Shown one piece after another: positions 24,322 through 32,269 of a stretch of 64,000 nt of DNA. The notes beneath the pieces are model-generated. The model worked only from the letters and a program-made list of their open reading frames with translations, did no database searches and was not told the DNA's origin. Each line of letters opens with the position of its first letter. Position 1 is the first letter of the stretch. This DNA is from Acidimicrobiales bacterium (GTDB lineage Bacteria; Actinomycetota; Acidimicrobiia; Acidimicrobiales; SHLQ01). The translations under genes were made by a program, and so were the position numbers. The stretch lies in assembly GCA_020629635.1 (NCBI GenBank), contig JAHDCX010000001.1, positions 484,525 to 548,524 on the forward strand, read 5' to 3'.

Positions 24322-25062
24322 TCACGGCCGGAGTCGGTGGGCCGCCAACTCGTCGTAGAGGACTCGCGCCCGTTCGTGCAACTCGACGAGTCGCGGATCT
24401 TCGATCGGTGGATACGTCGAGGTCGGGACAGCGAAGCCGCTGCTCTCTCGAAGTCCGTCGTGCCACGGGCCGGTACCTTCGCCGTACCAGGACACTTCCT
24501 TGCGTTCGCCGGGCTCCCAGGTGAGGGCGTCGTCGATGTACCGAATCCTGACGGCCTCGCACCAGGCCTGGATGATCGCCGGCGGGTCGGCGAGAAGATC
24601 TCCCGATTCGATCAGCGGCGGAGCGGTGCCATCACGATCCGCGATGCGGTGGAAGAGGCGGTGCAGTGACTCGAAACCACATTCCTCCCACGTGCAGTCG
24701 GGCCAGTGCTTCGAGAGCCCCTGGATGACACGTTCGGGATCGCGCAACAAGAAGCTGTGGGTCATCGTTGCGAGCATGTCGTCGTCGAGCGCGTGCTCGA
24801 CCGAATACACGAAGTCCTTGATGAACACCGGCCCGGACTCCGCCGTCGTCGACAGCGTCTCCCAAGTGGCGGCGTAACTCAGCCCTTCGGTCGGGGCGAC
24901 GTGGGCGTCACGGTCAGAGCGTCGGTCCTCGCCGTAGTAGAAGCACTCGTTCCATGGCTCGTGAAAGCACGCGAAATCGCCTCGCTGACGCATCATCCAC
25001 TCGAAGGCGGTGGAGGTCGATCTGGGCGTCGCCCAGAGCATGAGCAGCGACGGTGCCGTCAT
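24322..25062 (-). CDS. Sulfotransferase-like protein (module B)
   Basis: 246 aa from the ATG at 25062, which overlaps the stop of the racemase-like gene (ATGA). The N-terminus, [19 protein letters not shown], carries the phosphosulfate loop PRSTST (residues 13-18), then [14 protein letters not shown] and a central [15 protein letters not shown] block. It aligns by eye along its whole length with the module A protein at 10061-10834 (PRSx[18 protein letters not shown], HSFLxRDP), so they are paralogues. The acceptor substrate is unknown. The pairing with a racemase-like gene is conserved between the two loci. Confidence 0.78.
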   Translation of the reverse strand: MTAPSLLMLWATPRSTSTAFEWMMRQRGDFACFHEPWNECFYYGEDRRSDRDAHVAPTEGLSYAATWETLSTTAESGPVFIKDFVYSVEHALDDDMLATMTHSFLLRDPERVIQGLSKHWPDCTWEECGFESLHRLFHRIADRDGTAPPLIESGDLLADPPAIIQAWCEAVRIRYIDDALTWEPGERKEVSWYGEGTGPWHDGLRESSGFAVPTSTYPPIEDPRLVELHERARVLYDELAAHRLRP

Positions 25063-25889
25063 TGGGACTCCTGAAGCGACGCGAGCACGGATCCGTGATT
25101 GCCGACAGGTGCGACGCCGAGTGTGGAGAGAATCCGCCAGTACAGCGTGATGTCCGCGGCCAGGATCGGCGTGCCGAGCTCGTGTTCGATGGCCGCAGCG
25201 TGCTCGACGAGGCGCCGGGGTACGCCGTCGTCGCCTCGATAGTTGGACATGCCGTTGATGAGGATCGCATCGACGTCGGGAGCGGCCTCGAGCGTGCGGC
25301 GGCACGATTCGAGGGCCCAGGATTCGGGGAAGATCCAGTACTGGTCGTTGACCCACCGCTGATCGTCACTCAGGCCCTGGTCGACAAAGTTGCCAAACCA
25401 CACAACGTCGATGTCTGCGCTCCTGAGGAATCGTGCCACACCGTCTCGCCAATCCGGCCAGAAGTAGACCGAGTTGAGTGCGATGCGTTCGTACCCGAAG
25501 TGGCGACAGGCCTCCACGAGCGTCATGCCGGCCATGTGGAGCGGAATACCGTAGGTCTCCTCCATCGAACGGACGAAGTCCGTGATGTCGCCAACGTTGC
25601 GTCCACCGGCGTGGACCCAGTTGGTGCCGACCTGCCCGACCACGTCGGCGCCGCTGTTCGACATGCAATAAACGACCTCCTCGAGCAGGTGGAAGTTGTC
25701 CGCACGTTGGTCGAGCTGATGCGCGTACTCGGGCGCATGCAAGAGCCGTCCGTGCACGCCGACGGTCCGCGGCGCAAGCCTCAGGAAGTCACTGGGCGCT
25801 GCGTCGAAGTCCCGTGGTGGGCCGGTGAAGGCCACCTGGTGTTCGAACAGCTTGTGGGCCGGGTCGGTCCAATGCTCGGGTCGACTCAT
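25059..25889 (-). CDS. Asp/Glu-racemase/arylmalonate-decarboxylase-like protein (module B)
   Basis: 276 aa. A paralogue of the module A protein: same length, same ADNFHLLEE/C...VVGQVGTNWVH segment (GTNWVH at 88-93), matching WPDWRDGVARFL and a second-lobe turn ILINGMSNYR (209-218). As in module A, neither lobe has a Cys at the catalytic turn (GTN and GMSN), although the scaffold is kept. The start overlaps the sterol-desaturase-like gene by 4 nt and its stop overlaps the sulfotransferase start by 4 nt. It could be an isomerase, decarboxylase or non-catalytic binding protein; I cannot choose. Confidence 0.75.
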   Translation of the reverse strand: MSRPEHWTDPAHKLFEHQVAFTGPPRDFDAAPSDFLRLAPRTVGVHGRLLHAPEYAHQLDQRADNFHLLEEVVYCMSNSGADVVGQVGTNWVHAGGRNVGDITDFVRSMEETYGIPLHMAGMTLVEACRHFGYERIALNSVYFWPDWRDGVARFLRSADIDVVWFGNFVDQGLSDDQRWVNDQYWIFPESWALESCRRTLEAAPDVDAILINGMSNYRGDDGVPRRLVEHAAAIEHELGTPILAADITLYWRILSTLGVAPVGNHGSVLASLQESQ

Positions 25890-26893
25890 CGCGTCACCGC
25901 GGCCTTTCGTCTCCGGATCTCGTTGAGCCGTCGACGCCGGGCCGCAATGTGTGCGTCGCCCTCTGTGGTGCCGTCGTGGAACGAGTCGAGCAGATCGTCG
26001 ATTGGCGACTCGGGTCCGCCGTAGTTGCACTCGATGAACCGATGGTGGAGCTGATGGTGAAAGTCGCCGACGGGCAGGGTGAGTGCAGAACCGACACGGA
26101 TGCCGTCGTAGCCGGTGTGGCTGAGGGGAGCGCCGAGCGTGTGGTGCATCATGGCGAACAGTGCGTGCACGGGGTGGACCGGAAGCACGAAGAACAAGAG
26201 TGCGTCTCCCCAAAGGACGACGTGCTCTGCGGGATGCATGGCGAGCCCCGACCACGGGCCGACGTTGACGTTGCGGTGATGCCACGAGTGCACGTGTGTG
26301 TACGCCGGACCTCGGTGGAGCAGCCAGTGGCCGATCGAGAAGTACGCGATCGACCAGACCGGGATGAGCAGGATCAGCAACACCGACCAGACGGGGTTGT
26401 CCCAGAACCCGAGGGTGGGAGCTATGCCGTTGGCCATGCCCCACCAGAGCAACGACTCCCACGCTGTCGCGATGATCGGTGCCGGCACGATCGAGAGGAA
26501 CACGTTGTCCTTGACCTGATCGTCGAAGAGGAAGAGTCGCTTGTTCTTGCCGAGCGGGCGGGCGTCGTAGCGCAGGTCGTTGCCCTGCCGCCACCAGACG
26601 TACAACCAGAGGTGGGGGAGCCCGGCCGCAAGCGCAATCAGTGCGACGTTGCGAAGCCAGATCTCGGCCACCCACCCGACACGGATCGTGGCCATCTCGT
26701 CGAGCGGCGGTGTGAACCACTTCCAGACGGCGATGGCGACGACGAGCATCAGAACCCGGGTCGAATGCGGTCGCCACGTTCGAGCGACGTGGCGGACGAT
26801 CTCGCGAGCCCGTGCCGGCTGCCGCAGGAACGGCGCTGTCTGTATCGGCAGTGGCGGGTGATGATCCCACCGACTCGACCCATTGGCTGCCAT
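25886..26893 (-). CDS. Fatty acid hydroxylase/sterol desaturase superfamily membrane protein
   Basis: 335 aa. A di-iron membrane oxygenase of the superfamily that includes sterol desaturases and lipid hydroxylases. The His clusters are HWLLH, HSWHHRNVN and FHHQLHH, the expected HxxxH, HxxHH and HxxHH pattern. Four or more membrane helices (VLMLVVAIAVWKWF, VALIALAAGLPHLWLYV, VLLILLIPVWSIAYF, ALLFFVLPVHPVHALF) surround them. TACCGT at 26900-26905, six nt before the ATG, suggests a leaderless transcript that continues through racemase-like, sulfotransferase and crotonase genes. A lipid or isoprenoid substrate is a reasonable inference, since a hydroxyl formed here could be sulfated by the operon's sulfotransferase. 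Confidence 0.87.
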   Translation of the reverse strand: MAANGSSRWDHHPPLPIQTAPFLRQPARAREIVRHVARTWRPHSTRVLMLVVAIAVWKWFTPPLDEMATIRVGWVAEIWLRNVALIALAAGLPHLWLYVWWRQGNDLRYDARPLGKNKRLFLFDDQVKDNVFLSIVPAPIIATAWESLLWWGMANGIAPTLGFWDNPVWSVLLILLIPVWSIAYFSIGHWLLHRGPAYTHVHSWHHRNVNVGPWSGLAMHPAEHVVLWGDALLFFVLPVHPVHALFAMMHHTLGAPLSHTGYDGIRVGSALTLPVGDFHHQLHHRFIECNYGGPESPIDDLLDSFHDGTTEGDAHIAARRRRLNEIRRRKAAVTR

Positions 26894-26899
26894 CGGCGC

Positions 26900-26905
26900 A
26901 CGGTA
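26900..26905 (-). promoter_or_regulatory. -10 box TACCGT for sterol-desaturase-like operon
   Basis: TACCGT ends 6 nt before the ATG at 26893, suggesting a leaderless transcript. Confidence 0.5.
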
Positions 26906-26966
26906 GAAGTGGGCTGAACGATTGTCCAGTCTGTGTTGTCTGCCGTCTTCGGCGGAGTCTGTCGTC

Positions 26967-26972
26967 TAGCGT
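26967..26972 (+). promoter_or_regulatory. -10 box TAGCGT for RNA-methylase-like gene
   Basis: TAGCGT ends 8 nt before the GTG at 26981 and favours that start over the earlier codon at 26933. Confidence 0.5.
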
Positions 26973-26980
26973 CTCCGTCG

Positions 26981-27997
26981 GTGACCGGTCACCTTGCACT
27001 TCTTCTCGGCACCGACGTGAGGTCGGCCTACTTCGCCGATCGGCGAGCGGTTGCCGCAGCCGAGCTGCGAGCGGTGCTCGGCGACGTCGAGATCGGCTGG
27101 CGAAGCGTCGGCAACCTCGAGTTTGTCGACGTCGAGTCGTGCGTCGATCCGGCCGCGGCTGCCCGCATGTCGTTCGTGCATGGCGTGTTCCGAGTGGAAT
27201 CGGAGACGACACACACGCCCGTCGAGGTCTCCCCGGGCTTCGCCTTTGACGACGATCTCGTGCTCGGTGCGAAGTATCGAGGCAAGACCAACGAGCGGCT
27301 GACGCAACTCCTCATCAACGTCGGCCTGGCGGCCGTCGGGCGAACGGAGGGGGTGCGTCTGCTCGACCCGATGTGCGGTCGGGGCACCACGCTCTCGTGG
27401 GCGATGCAATACGGACTCGAGGCGGTCGGTATCGACGCGGAGCCCGGCGTGCTGGCGGACGTCGAACGGAACCTGAAGCGGTTCGCAAAGGTCCATCGGG
27501 TGTCGCACTCGATCGATCGTCACGTAATGGCTCCGAAACGCTCGGCGACTCCAGAACCCGGAAGCTGGCTGGACGTCACGCTCGGCGACTCAGGGTTTGG
27601 AATCGTCGTCGGTGACAGCCGGAGGGTCGATCGCATACCGAAGGCACTGCGGAAGAACCCCTTCGATCTCGTCGTGACCGATCTTCCCTACGGCGTCGAC
27701 CACCGGACGAGCGAAGACGCTCGGAATCCGCTCGACCTCGTTCGAGACAGTCTGCAGTCTTGGCGGCGAGTGCTCGCCCCCGGTGGTGTCGCCGTGCTGG
27801 CCTTCAATCGCTACCAGCCGACCCGCGCCGCACTCTCCGCAGCGTTCGACGATGCGGGTTGGCGGGTTGCCGACTTCGCTGCAGAGCACCGCATGAGCGA
27901 GTCGATCGTCCGAGATGTTCTCGTCGCTCATCGCCCTCCTGTGGGGTCATCCCCAGCGGTTCTTGACGACGTCGGGGGCGAGGCTGGCCCGAAGTGA
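26981..27997 (+). CDS. TRM11/UPF0020-like RNA or DNA methyltransferase
   Basis: 338 aa. A class I SAM methyltransferase of the TRM11/THUMP-type (UPF0020) group. LLDPMCGRGTTLSWAMQYG (motif I, Asp near residue 129), VGIDAEPGVLADVERNLKR, and the catalytic TDLPYGVDH (motif IV, D/N-PP-Y type) are present. The N-terminal part may serve in tRNA binding, but I see no clear THUMP domain. The first 16 codons of the longer ORF (from 26933) are dropped because of the -10 box. Its last 51 nt overlap the convergent adenosine deaminase gene. The likely product is a base-methylated tRNA; target unknown. Confidence 0.75.
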   Translation: MTGHLALLLGTDVRSAYFADRRAVAAAELRAVLGDVEIGWRSVGNLEFVDVESCVDPAAAARMSFVHGVFRVESETTHTPVEVSPGFAFDDDLVLGAKYRGKTNERLTQLLINVGLAAVGRTEGVRLLDPMCGRGTTLSWAMQYGLEAVGIDAEPGVLADVERNLKRFAKVHRVSHSIDRHVMAPKRSATPEPGSWLDVTLGDSGFGIVVGDSRRVDRIPKALRKNPFDLVVTDLPYGVDHRTSEDARNPLDLVRDSLQSWRRVLAPGGVAVLAFNRYQPTRAALSAAFDDAGWRVADFAAEHRMSESIVRDVLVAHRPPVGSSPAVLDDVGGEAGPK

Positions 27998-28930
27998 GTT
28001 CTCGGCGAGGGTGCGGAGCCCCTCGTCGTCCAGCCCGCAAAGCTCAGCGGCGGTGCGATATTCGTCGAGCAGGGTCGTCTGGAACATCGGCGGGTCGTCG
28101 CTGCCAAGTGTCACGGTGACGCCACGCTCGAGCATCAATGGCAACGGGTGCGATGCCATGTCGGGGACCGCGGCAAGGGCCACGTTGGAACCGGGGCACA
28201 CGTCGCACGGGATGCCGAGATCGGCGAGTTCATCGAGCAACGCGATGTCCTGCGCCGCGCCAATGCCGTGTTGGATTCGCACGGGGGAGAAGTGCTCGAG
28301 GGCAAATCGGACTTCTTCGGGCCCGCCATGCTCTCCGGCGTGGGCAACGCCAGGGATGCCGACCGACGCGGCGTCCGCGTAGATCGGCGAGAAGTCGTCG
28401 GTCGACCACGTGTCGGCGGGCCCGCCCATGCCGATGGCGACGAGGTGTTCGGTGCTGTGGGCCAGGACCTCGCCGATGGCGGTCCGGCAGGCGTCGGCCG
28501 GCAGGTGCGGTGAGATGTCCGGGATCAAACCCCACGAAATCCCGGTCTTGGCCGCCGCCGCTGCACAGCCGCGAACGATGCCGTCATGGATCGGCGCCCA
28601 TGCTCGACCGTTCTCGACGATGTGGCCGCACGCCGACACGTGAAACTCGACATGCACGACGCCGTCGTCGTGGGACCGGCGAAGGTACCGCTCGGCGATC
28701 AGGGCAAAGTCGTCCGGGTCGCGCAGCAGTCCGAGGACCGTGAAGTATCGATCGAGGAACATCGGAAAGCCGTCGAACCGATACCACTTGTCGATCGCCG
28801 CCGCAGTCGCTGCGGGCGGCTCGACGTCGTGTCGGGCGGCCAGATCGAGCACCGTGTTCGAGTCGACGGTGCCTTCGAGGTGTACGTGAAGCTCGGCCTT
28901 GGGCAAGGCTCGTATCGCATCTGGTGACAT
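27947..28930 (-). CDS. add: Adenosine deaminase
   Basis: 327 aa. A zinc-dependent TIM-barrel deaminase that converts adenosine to inosine (some relatives act on adenine or other aminopurines). LPKAELHVHLEGTVD supplies His15 and His17 as metal ligands; VAHAGEHGG gives His and catalytic Glu; QHGIGA and LGSDDPPMF give the late His/Asp ligands. Start ATG 28930 has an upstream GAGAG. The gene diverges from an ArsR-family regulator (61 nt apart) and overlaps the end of the convergent methyltransferase gene by 51 nt. Subfamily substrate not determined. Confidence 0.93.
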   Translation of the reverse strand: MSPDAIRALPKAELHVHLEGTVDSNTVLDLAARHDVEPPAATAAAIDKWYRFDGFPMFLDRYFTVLGLLRDPDDFALIAERYLRRSHDDGVVHVEFHVSACGHIVENGRAWAPIHDGIVRGCAAAAAKTGISWGLIPDISPHLPADACRTAIGEVLAHSTEHLVAIGMGGPADTWSTDDFSPIYADAASVGIPGVAHAGEHGGPEEVRFALEHFSPVRIQHGIGAAQDIALLDELADLGIPCDVCPGSNVALAAVPDMASHPLPLMLERGVTVTLGSDDPPMFQTTLLDEYRTAAELCGLDDEGLRTLAENSLRASLAPDVVKNRWG

Positions 28931-28955
28931 GTCGCTCTCTTTGGCGGTGGTTTCC

Positions 28956-28983
28956 TTGACCTAAGGGACTTAACGACTATGTT
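28956..28983 (+). promoter_or_regulatory. Promoter with -35 TTGACC and -10 TATGTT, overlapped by TAAG-GGA-CTTA inverted repeat
   Basis: TTGACC (28956-28961), a 16-nt spacer and TATGTT (28978-28983) lie 8 nt before the ATG of the ArsR-type gene. Inside the spacer TAAG (28962-28965) and CTTA (28969-28972) form a symmetric inverted repeat centred on GGA, suitable as an operator for the regulator itself. Confidence 0.55.
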
Positions 28984-28991
28984 ATGTCGCC

Positions 28992-29336
28992 ATGTCCGCG
29001 TCGTCGCCAACCTCGGCCCTCTCGGCAGATGATCTCGCTGCGCTCGAAGCGGTTCTCAAGGCACTGGCGTCGGAGCGACGTTTGCAGATCCTCGAGTGGC
29101 TCAAGGACCCCGCAGCGCACTTTCCGCCTCAAGAGCACGGCGACCCCGAGCTGCACGGCGCGTGCAATCTCTTCATCGTCGAGAAGCTCGGCGTCAGCCA
29201 ACCCGCTGGGTCGAGACACCTCAAGGTGCTCGTCGAAGCGGGCCTCGTGATCCCAACTCGGCGAAAGAGCTGGATCTACTACCGGCGAGACGAGGCGGCG
29301 ATCGCCCGCATCCCCGAACTGCTTCGATCCATCTAG
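28992..29336 (+). CDS. ArsR-family winged-helix regulator
   Basis: 114 aa. Winged helix-turn-helix protein: LKALASERRLQILEWL at residues 23-38 (first helices), LFIVEKLGVSQPAGSRHLKVLVEAGLV-type recognition helix region around 60-86, and RKSWIYYRRDE as the wing. One Cys (GACNLF) precedes the HTH; a classic metal-binding ELCVCDL motif is absent, so the inducer may be organic. It is first in the apparent operon with an SDR, hyuA, hyuB and an FAD oxidase, and probably controls that operon and perhaps the divergent adenosine deaminase. Confidence 0.85.
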   Translation: MSASSPTSALSADDLAALEAVLKALASERRLQILEWLKDPAAHFPPQEHGDPELHGACNLFIVEKLGVSQPAGSRHLKVLVEAGLVIPTRRKSWIYYRRDEAAIARIPELLRSI

Positions 29337-29345
29337 GAGACAGCC

Positions 29346-30149
29346 ATGCACGAATCGCTACACGACAAGGTCGTCATCGTCACCGGTGCCGGCAAGGGCA
29401 TTGGACGGGCGATCGCCGAACGTTTCGCCGGCTCAGGCTCGATCGTCGCCGTCAACGATGTCGACGAAGACGCCGTCAGCGCCGTCGTCACCGCAATCCG
29501 CGACAACGGCGGGCAGGCGATGCCCGCTGCCGCCGACGTTTCCGACTCGGGCAGCGTCAACGCCATGATCGATGCCGTGATGACCCAGCACGGCCGCATC
29601 GACGTGGTGGTCAACAACGCCGGACTCGTGAGCCCGATGTTGCACTTCTTCGAAGCGGACGAAGCGTGGTGGCGAAGGATCATCGACGTCAACCTCACGG
29701 GTCACTTCCTGGTCTCGCACCCGGCCGCACGGATCATGGCCAAGCAGGGTGGCGGCTGCATCATCAACATGAGCTCGGGTGGCGCCACCCGAGCGCACCG
29801 AGCCTTCACGGCCTACGACGCAACGAAGGGTGGCATCGAGGCGCTGACGCGAGCGATGGCTCTCGACCTCGGGCCGTACAACATCCGGGTCAACGCGCTC
29901 ATGCCAGGGTCGATCGACACGAGCGGACTCGACCTCGAACAACGCACCCTCCGCGGCGAGAACGTGCCGCTCGGACGAATCGGCGAGCCGATCGACATGA
30001 CCGGCGCCGCCCTGTTTCTCGCCTCCGATGATGCGGCGTACATCACGGGCGACGTCATCAAGGTCGACGGCGGCATGCTCGCACAGCAGCGCTCGGCGAC
30101 CGTCGACATCATGCCGCCGGCCGACTTTCCCAAGGTCGAGGACCTCTAG
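29346..30149 (+). CDS. Short-chain dehydrogenase/reductase
   Basis: 267 aa. A classical SDR: VVIVTGAGKGIGRAIA (TGxxxGxG, residues 9-24), VVVNNAGLVSP (NNAG), Ser in INMSSGGAT, and catalytic Tyr-x3-Lys in AYDATKGG. The C-terminus extends beyond the usual IKVDGG ending by about 25 residues. GGAG nine nt before the ATG supports the start. It lies 9 nt after the regulator gene and its TAG overlaps the GTG of hyuA by one base, so it belongs to the hydantoinase operon. The alcohol or ketone substrate is unknown. Confidence 0.88.
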   Translation: MHESLHDKVVIVTGAGKGIGRAIAERFAGSGSIVAVNDVDEDAVSAVVTAIRDNGGQAMPAAADVSDSGSVNAMIDAVMTQHGRIDVVVNNAGLVSPMLHFFEADEAWWRRIIDVNLTGHFLVSHPAARIMAKQGGGCIINMSSGGATRAHRAFTAYDATKGGIEALTRAMALDLGPYNIRVNALMPGSIDTSGLDLEQRTLRGENVPLGRIGEPIDMTGAALFLASDDAAYITGDVIKVDGGMLAQQRSATVDIMPPADFPKVEDL

Positions 30150-32269
30150 TGGCATCGGGCGGTCTCCGCATCGGAGCCGACGTGGGTGGCACGTTCACCG
30201 ACGTGGTCGTCGAACGCCCCAACGCCCAAGACGCCAACGCCGGCACTGAATACCTGTCGACTGAGTACCTGTCGACGAAGGTGCTCACGACCCACGAGGC
30301 GCCTGAGCGCGGGATCCTCGCGGGCATCGAGGCGCTGTCAACCGAGCACGACATCGACCTCGCCGACCTCGAGCAGGTCATCCACGGAACGACACTCGCC
30401 ACCAACGCACTCATCGAACGGCGCGGCGCACGGACCGCGCTCGTCACGACCCAGGGCTTCCGTGACGTCATCGAGACCCGAACCGAAGGACGGTTCGAGC
30501 AGTACGACATCGACATCGTGCTTCCGACGCCGCTGATCGCCCGCTGCGACCGGTTCGTCGTCCCCGAACGTATCAACGCTCGAGGCGAGGAGCTCCTGCC
30601 ATTCGACGAAGCCGCAGCGCGCCAGGTCGTCGATCAGCTGGTCGAGGGGGGCTACGAATCCGTGGCCGTCGGGTTCCTCCACTCGTATCGAAACGCGACC
30701 AACGAACGACGCTTCCGCGACATCGTCGCCGCCGTGGCATCCGACATGACCGTGTCGATCAGCGCCGAGGTCTCGCCGCAGATGCGGGAGTTCGAACGGT
30801 TCAACACCGTCGCCGCCAACGCGTACGTACAGCCGCTGATGGCGTCGTATCTCCGACGGCTCGAAGCGGGGTTGCGCGACCTCGGTGCCAACTGCCCGCT
30901 CTACCTGATTCACTCCGGCGGCGGACTCATCAGCGTCGACACGGCGGCGGCGTTTCCGGTTCGACTGGTCGAGTCTGGGCCCGCAGGCGGCGCGATCTTC
31001 GCCGCCCACCTCGCCGCTCGCCACGGCCTCGACCACATCCTGTCCTACGACATGGGCGGCACCACGGCGAAGATCGCGCTCATCGAGGATCACGTTCCGC
31101 AAACCGCAAAGACCTTCGAAGTGGCCCGGACGACCCGCTTCAAGAAAGGCAGCGGGATGCCCATTTCGATCCCGGTCATCGAGATGATCGAGATCGGGGC
31201 GGGCGGCGGATCGATCGCCTCGGTCGACAACCTCGGCCAGATCCGGATCGGCCCGCACTCGGCTGGCTCCGAACCCGGACCGGCGGCCTACGCGCTCGGC
31301 GGCCAACGGGCGACGGTCACCGACGCCAACGTCAAGCTGGGCCGACTCCACCCCGACACCTTCGGTGCGACGTCGATCACGCTCGATCCCGGGCTCGCCG
31401 AAGAAGCGCTGGTCCGAGACATCGGCGTGGCGCTCGGATTCGATGCACGCACGTCGGCGATCGGCGTCGCAGAGATGGTCGACGAAAACATGACCAACGC
31501 GGCACGAGTCCACGCGGTCGAGAACGGCAAAGACCTCGCCGACTACACGATGGTTGCCTTCGGTGGCGGCGCGCCGCTCCACGCCGCCCGACTGATGGAC
31601 AAACTCGGCATCCGCGAGTTGCTGGTGCCCGTAGGTGCCGGGGTCGGCTCGGCGATCGGCTTCTTGCTTGCGCCGTTCTCCTACGAAGCGGTACGCAGCT
31701 TCTACACCTCCACCGACGACTTCGCCGTCGACGAGGCAGTGGCGTTGCTGAACGAACTCGCCGACGAAGCCACCACGTTCGTCCGGCAGGGCACCGACGC
31801 TGATCTCGTCGTCGAGCGCCAGGTGTCGATGCGATACCGCGGCCAAGGTTGGGAGATCCCGGTCACGGTGCCGGGCGGGCCGTTCGACCTGGTGGCCGCC
31901 GATGCGCTCGTCACCGAGTTCACCAAGACCTACGAGCGGTACTTTGGTCGCGCCATCGAGGGCCTCGCCGTCGAGGCCGTCAGCTGGGCCGTCCGGGTCG
32001 CGTCCGCCGCTGGTGTCCCCGGCGCCGTTGAGCGGGCGCCCTTCGGCGACCCCGTCATCGCTGACGCCGATCGAACCGCCCACGACACGGCGACCGGTCG
32101 CGACATGCCGACTGCGGTTGTCGAACGAGACATCCTCAATCCGGGTGACACGGTCGCCGGACCGGCGGTGATCGTCGAGTCCCAGACCACCACCGTCCTG
32201 TCCAGCCATCACCTCGCCGTCGTCGACGGCGACCGAAGCCTGCGGATCCGCCGCCAGGAGAACACATGA
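30149..32269 (+). CDS. hyuA: Hydantoinase/oxoprolinase subunit A (N-methylhydantoinase A-like)
   Basis: 706 aa. The ATP-binding subunit of ATP-dependent hydantoinase/5-oxoprolinase-type enzymes. LRIGADVGGTFTDVVVE at the N-terminus and IHGTTLATNALIERRG, then LSYDMGGTTAKIALI and IGAGGGSIASVD, are family signatures of the HyuA/OPLAH/acetone-carboxylase group. It overlaps hyuB by 4 nt. With the downstream FAD oxidase the operon could convert N-methylhydantoin towards sarcosine and on to glycine, the creatinine-degradation logic; the family has several substrates, so this is inference. Confidence 0.9.
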   Translation: MASGGLRIGADVGGTFTDVVVERPNAQDANAGTEYLSTEYLSTKVLTTHEAPERGILAGIEALSTEHDIDLADLEQVIHGTTLATNALIERRGARTALVTTQGFRDVIETRTEGRFEQYDIDIVLPTPLIARCDRFVVPERINARGEELLPFDEAAARQVVDQLVEGGYESVAVGFLHSYRNATNERRFRDIVAAVASDMTVSISAEVSPQMREFERFNTVAANAYVQPLMASYLRRLEAGLRDLGANCPLYLIHSGGGLISVDTAAAFPVRLVESGPAGGAIFAAHLAARHGLDHILSYDMGGTTAKIALIEDHVPQTAKTFEVARTTRFKKGSGMPISIPVIEMIEIGAGGGSIASVDNLGQIRIGPHSAGSEPGPAAYALGGQRATVTDANVKLGRLHPDTFGATSITLDPGLAEEALVRDIGVALGFDARTSAIGVAEMVDENMTNAARVHAVENGKDLADYTMVAFGGGAPLHAARLMDKLGIRELLVPVGAGVGSAIGFLLAPFSYEAVRSFYTSTDDFAVDEAVALLNELADEATTFVRQGTDADLVVERQVSMRYRGQGWEIPVTVPGGPFDLVAADALVTEFTKTYERYFGRAIEGLAVEAVSWAVRVASAAGVPGAVERAPFGDPVIADADRTAHDTATGRDMPTAVVERDILNPGDTVAGPAVIVESQTTTVLSSHHLAVVDGDRSLRIRRQENT

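Noticed and set aside
28100-28900. Plus-strand ORFs opposite adenosine deaminase
   Set aside because: Arg-rich, no motifs, and antisense to a protein with all metal ligands intact.
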